A stretch of 64,000 nt of DNA, taken from assembly GCF_029690065.1 (NCBI RefSeq), contig NZ_CP121463.1:1178001-1242000 (forward strand), given 5' to 3'. Source of the DNA: Arthrobacter sp. Y-9. Lineage in GTDB: Bacteria > Actinomycetota > Actinomycetes > Actinomycetales > Micrococcaceae. The stretch's first letter is position 1. Every line of letters begins with the position of its first letter. The notes under the pieces were generated by a model, which worked only from the letters and a program-made list of their open reading frames with translations, ran no database searches and was not told the DNA's origin. Positions 60,940-64,000 of this stretch are shown here, piece by piece. The translations under genes were made by a program, and so were the position numbers.

Positions 60940-61757
60940 GCTTCTCGATGGGACCCAGCCTCCTGTTCTGCCCGGCCGACCGGCCCGAACGCTACGCCAA
61001 GGCGTCCGACCGCGCCGACGCCGTCATCCTGGATCTGGAGGACGCCGTGTCCGCAGACGCCAAGGCCGCGGCCCGGCTGGCGCTCGCGGACCCCGCGAAC
61101 GCCCTCGACCCGGAGCGGACCATCGTCCGGGTCAATCCCGTGGGCACCCCCGAGATCCGCCTGGATCTGGAAGCCGTGGCGAAGACGCCCTACCGGACGC
61201 TCATGCTGGCCAAGGCCGAGAGTGGCCAGCAGCTCGACGCCCTGGCGGACTACGAGATCCTCGCCCTGTGCGAGACCGCGCGAGGTGTGCTGAACGCCGC
61301 CGGGATCGCCGCGCGGCCGAACGTCGTGGGACTCATGTGGGGCGCCGAGGACCTGCTGGCGTCGCTCGGCGGGACCTCCAGCCGGGACGCCGACGGCGGC
61401 TACCGTGCGGTCGCGCTGCACGCCCGCTCCCAGGTGCTGCTCGCCGCCGGGGCGTTCGGGAAAGCGGCGATCGACGCGGTCTACGTCAACATCCCGGACC
61501 TGGAGGGGCTCGCCGCTGAATCCGCCGACGCGGTGGCGTCCGGTTTCGCGGCGAAGGCCTGCATCCACCCGAACCAGGTGGCGGTGGTGCGGGAGGCGTA
61601 TCTGCCCGACGACGCCGCGGTCCAGGCCGCGCGGGACCTCCTCGCCGCCGCTGCCTCCGCGGGCAACGGGGTGTTCAGTCACGAGGGCCGCATGATCGAC
61701 GGGCCGATCCTCCGGCACGCCGAGTCGGTGCTCCGCCGGGCGGGCGCGTCCGGCTGA
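60936..61757 (+). CDS. CitE-like lyase (HpcH/HpaI family), probable HMG-CoA/citramalyl-CoA lyase
   Basis: A 273-residue TIM-barrel lyase. The Mg-binding sequence is [14 protein letters not shown] (about 30-43), followed by [20 protein letters not shown] (about 62-81), [18 protein letters not shown] and [16 protein letters not shown] (about 131-146), ending with the helix [19 protein letters not shown]. Members of this family cleave CoA esters. The nearest functional model is Mtb Rv2498c, which splits HMG-CoA and citramalyl-CoA. This could replace the missing HMG-CoA lyase. GGAGG precedes ATG 60936 and it overlaps the MaoC stop (ATGA). It is the last gene of the locus. Confidence 0.9.
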   Translation: MSFSMGPSLLFCPADRPERYAKASDRADAVILDLEDAVSADAKAAARLALADPANALDPERTIVRVNPVGTPEIRLDLEAVAKTPYRTLMLAKAESGQQLDALADYEILALCETARGVLNAAGIAARPNVVGLMWGAEDLLASLGGTSSRDADGGYRAVALHARSQVLLAAGAFGKAAIDAVYVNIPDLEGLAAESADAVASGFAAKACIHPNQVAVVREAYLPDDAAVQAARDLLAAAASAGNGVFSHEGRMIDGPILRHAESVLRRAGASG

Positions 61758-61932
61758 GTCCGCATCAATCGGTGCCATCCGCCGAGTTCGTGGGGCGGAG
61801 TGGCGATGGGCCGGGCGGTGGTGTGCCGTTCGTGGTGCGTCGGTGACCGGCCGGGGCTGAGACCAGGCACAGGGAACAGGGCCCACGCGGGTGCCGCACG
61901 GGTCCCGTGCAGCGGGCGCTCAGGTTCTCCGG

Positions 61933-61938
61933 GATACT
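61933..61938 (+). promoter_or_regulatory. -10 box of the leaderless dxr transcript
   Basis: GATACT is six bases before ATG 61945, with no ribosome site in between. The first base differs from TAnnnT. Confidence 0.5.
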
Positions 61939-61944
61939 GGAACC

Positions 61945-63114
61945 ATGCGTTCTGTGACCCTGCTCGGCTCCACCGGTTCCATCGGCACCCAGGCGATCGA
62001 CGTCGTCGACGGCGCCCCTCACCGTTTCAGCGTCACGGCGCTGAGCGCAGGAGGCGGCAACCTCGCCCTCCTGGCGCGGCAGGCGGTCCACGTCCGCGCG
62101 CAGGCCGTGGGCGTGGCTTCGGGGAGCGAAAGCGAGTTCCGGGAACTGCTGGCCGATGAGGCCGCCCGGGCAGACCTGCGGGACTACGCCCCAGAGCTGT
62201 ACTTCGGCCCCGACGCCTCCACCCGCATCGCTTCGATCCCGGTCGACGTGGTCCTGAACGGCATCACGGGTTCCATCGGCCTCGCGCCGACCCTCGCGGC
62301 CCTCGAATCCGGGGCGACCCTGGCGCTGGCCAACAAGGAATCCCTGATCGTGGGCGGCGCCCTCGTCAAGGACCTCGCCCGGCCGGGGCAGATCGTGCCC
62401 GTGGACTCCGAGCATTCGGCCATCGCCCAGTGCCTCCGCTCCGGCACCGAGACCGAGGTGGACCGCCTGGTCCTCACGGCCTCCGGGGGGCCGTTCCGCG
62501 GCAAGACCCGCGCTGAGCTCCAGCACGTCACGCCCGCAGAGGCCCTCGCCCACCCGACCTGGGACATGGGCCTCATGGTCACCACCAACTCCGCCAGTCT
62601 CGTGAACAAGGGCCTGGAGGTCATCGAGGCGCACCTGCTGTTCGACGTGCCGCTGGACCGGATCGACGTCGTCGTCCACCCGCAGTCCGTGGTCCACTCG
62701 ATGGTGCAGTTCGTGGACGGCTCCTCGATCGCGCAGGCGTCCCCGCCGGACATGCGGCTGCCCATCGCCCTCGGCATGGCCTGGCCCGAGCGGGTCGCCC
62801 ACGCCGCGACCCCCTGCGACTGGACGCAGGCGACCCAGTGGACGTTCGAGCCGCTCGACGCCGTGGCGTTCCCCGCCGTCGACCTCGCCAAGGACGCGGC
62901 CAAGCAGGGAGGCACCCATCCGGCCGTCTTCAACGCCGCCAACGAGGAGGCCGTGCTGGCCTTCCACCGCGGTGAGATCAGCTTCACGGACATCGTGGAC
63001 ACCGTGGAGGCGGTGCTCGCCGAGCACTCCGACCACGCCGCGCTCAGCCTGGAATCGGTGCTCGCCGCCGAGGAGTGGGCACGAAAGCGCACCCACGAAC
63101 GTTTGTCCTCGTGA
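61945..63114 (+). CDS. dxr: 1-deoxy-D-xylulose 5-phosphate reductoisomerase
   Basis: Second enzyme of the MEP isoprenoid pathway, reducing and rearranging DXP to MEP with NADPH and a divalent metal. The 389-residue protein has the NADPH motif LLGSTGSIG (about 6-14), [15 protein letters not shown] (about 129-143), the active-site segment [13 protein letters not shown] (about 151-163, metal ligands Asp and Glu), [13 protein letters not shown] (about 180-192), HPTWDMG (about 205-211) and [11 protein letters not shown]. The start ATG 61945 is leaderless-like; upstream frames to 61891 have no signal. The site-2 protease gene follows after 46 bases, as in other actinobacteria. Confidence 0.97.
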   Translation: MRSVTLLGSTGSIGTQAIDVVDGAPHRFSVTALSAGGGNLALLARQAVHVRAQAVGVASGSESEFRELLADEAARADLRDYAPELYFGPDASTRIASIPVDVVLNGITGSIGLAPTLAALESGATLALANKESLIVGGALVKDLARPGQIVPVDSEHSAIAQCLRSGTETEVDRLVLTASGGPFRGKTRAELQHVTPAEALAHPTWDMGLMVTTNSASLVNKGLEVIEAHLLFDVPLDRIDVVVHPQSVVHSMVQFVDGSSIAQASPPDMRLPIALGMAWPERVAHAATPCDWTQATQWTFEPLDAVAFPAVDLAKDAAKQGGTHPAVFNAANEEAVLAFHRGEISFTDIVDTVEAVLAEHSDHAALSLESVLAAEEWARKRTHERLSS

Positions 63115-63160
63115 TGAATGCTTCGACGAGAAAGACCACTGAGATGACGAGGCTGTGGGC

Positions 63161-64000
63161 ATGAGCGGGCCGCTGCTGTTCCTGGGCGGGGTGCTGTTCG
63201 TGGCGATCGGCATCGCCGTGTCCATCGCGCTGCACGAAGTGGGCCACCTGCTGCCCGCCAAGCTGTTCAAGGTCCGTGTCACGCGGTACATGATCGGCTT
63301 CGGCCCCACGATCTTCTCCCGGAAGAAGGGCGAGACCGAGTACGGCGTCAAGGCACTGCCCCTGGGCGGCTACGTCCAGATGATCGGCATGTACCCGCCG
63401 AATCCCGAGGACGGCACCTTGCGCGCCTCCAGCACGGGCATGTTCCAGAACCTCGCCCGGGAGGCCCGCCAGCAGGCGAGCGAGGAGGTGGGGCCCGAGG
63501 ACGGGAACCGCGTCTTCTACAAGCTCCCTGTGTGGAAGAAGATCGTGATCATGCTGGGCGGCCCGGCGATGAACATCGTGCTCGGCATCCTCTTCACGGC
63601 CGTCCTCCTGATGGGCTTCGGCAGTGCGCAGCCCACGACCACGCTGTCCAGCGTGTCCGCCTGCCAGGTGGCGCAGGGGGACAAGGAGCCCGGCCCGGGG
63701 GAGAAGTGCACCCCGGCTCCGGCGGCGGCCGCCGGTCTCAAACCCGGTGACCGGATCGTCAGTTTCGACGGCAAGCCCGCCACGGACTGGAACACCCTGA
63801 CGGAACAGATCCGGCAGTCGGCCGGCCGCAAGGTGCCGGTGGTCGTCCAGCGCGGCGACCAGACGATCGACACGACCGTCACCCCGGTCCTGACCGCTCG
63901 CCCGGTCTACGGCGCGGACGGCCAGCCGGCGAAGGACTCCGCGGGCAAGGCCCTCACGCAGGACGTCGGCTTCATCGGCGTCGGTCCCCGCCAGGCCCTG
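63161..64000 (+). CDS. RseP/Rip1-type site-2 metalloprotease, 5' part (3' end outside window)
   Basis: The frame from ATG 63161 is open to the window end (280 codons) with no stop. It encodes an M50 intramembrane zinc protease that cuts anti-sigma factors or other membrane proteins. Helix 1 carries the zinc motif HEVGH (about 25-29, in SIALHEVGHLLPAKLF), followed by GFGPTIFSRKKGETEYGVKA (about 47-66) and GGYVQMIGMYPPNPEDGT. The next helix has GGPAMNIVLGILFTAVLLMG (about 138-157), and a PDZ domain follows (PAAAAGLKPGDRIVSFDGKP, about 187-206). The final motif with the catalytic Asp lies beyond the window. ATG has GACGAGG upstream. Confidence 0.93.
   Translation, partial: MSGPLLFLGGVLFVAIGIAVSIALHEVGHLLPAKLFKVRVTRYMIGFGPTIFSRKKGETEYGVKALPLGGYVQMIGMYPPNPEDGTLRASSTGMFQNLAREARQQASEEVGPEDGNRVFYKLPVWKKIVIMLGGPAMNIVLGILFTAVLLMGFGSAQPTTTLSSVSACQVAQGDKEPGPGEKCTPAPAAAAGLKPGDRIVSFDGKPATDWNTLTEQIRQSAGRKVPVVVQRGDQTIDTTVTPVLTARPVYGADGQPAKDSAGKALTQDVGFIGVGPRQAL

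Overview
The window is about 64 kb of high-GC DNA in which almost every gene has strong third-position G/C bias. It looks like a chromosomal segment of an actinobacterium. The gene orders rpsB-tsf-pyrH-frr-cdsA and dxr-rseP(rip1), the many leaderless-type starts, and a hydrolase resembling Arthrobacter NylB point to Micrococcales, most likely Arthrobacter sensu lato (Micrococcaceae). The taxon is inferred; there is no rRNA here to test it.

Layout. (1) 1-10.4 kb: end of a TetR regulator, dusB, an ABC-2 exporter with a DesK/DesR-type two-component system, a GNAT-AAA+ fusion protein, dgt, dnaG and a tRNA-Asn. (2) 10.4-19.3 kb: a TetR/MFS efflux pair lying between two nearly identical tRNA-Asn cassettes (promoter, tRNA and terminator all repeated), a GNAT enzyme, a Bcr/CflA-type transporter split by one in-frame TGA, a holin-X-like membrane protein, a CDP-alcohol phosphatidyltransferase overlapping a DMT/NIPA-like transporter, a GT4 glycosyltransferase and a CAU tRNA (probably tRNA-Ile2). 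(3) 19.5-35.9 kb: an accessory stretch. It has an alpha/beta hydrolase, a VOC protein and a TetR-DHA2 efflux operon. Next comes a stress-type cluster with SRPBCC, NATD1-like, Dps-like, Rho_N-like, DUF6328-like, SDR, MarR and KGG-type genes. It ends with serine hydrolases, a two-gene ATP-grasp ligase/NylB-like hydrolase operon, a glutaryl-CoA-dehydrogenase-like enzyme and a secreted M23 peptidase. (4) 36-41.3 kb: the housekeeping block rpsB, tsf, pyrH, frr, cdsA plus a DivIVA-domain gene. (5) 41.3-49.3 kb: two DUF485-like/SSS (ActP-like) transporter pairs around a LytS/LytR-type two-component system, then a DHA2 transporter divergent from an HxlR regulator with a clear palindromic operator. (6) 49.5-61.8 kb: a branched-chain/leucine catabolic locus. 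It encodes a branched-chain 2-oxoacid dehydrogenase (E1a, E1b, E2; no E3), a TetR regulator, an acyl-CoA carboxylase, an acyl-CoA dehydrogenase, a fused CoA-transferase, a MaoC hydratase and a CitE-like lyase. (7) 61.9-64 kb: dxr and the start of the site-2 protease gene.

How the genes work together. The leucine locus matches in content the M. tuberculosis Rv2495c-Rv2504c cluster. There a CitE-like lyase and a MaoC hydratase replace the canonical HMG-CoA lyase and enoyl-CoA hydratase and also allow itaconate/citramalyl-CoA use. The acetate-type transporters next to it could handle the acetate and other short acids these pathways make or use. The least explained unit is the ATP-grasp ligase/NylB-like hydrolase operon. 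Several regulators sit next to well-formed inverted repeats that are good operator candidates, and at least six genes start directly after a TAnnnT-like hexamer with 6-7 bases between, the pattern of leaderless transcripts.
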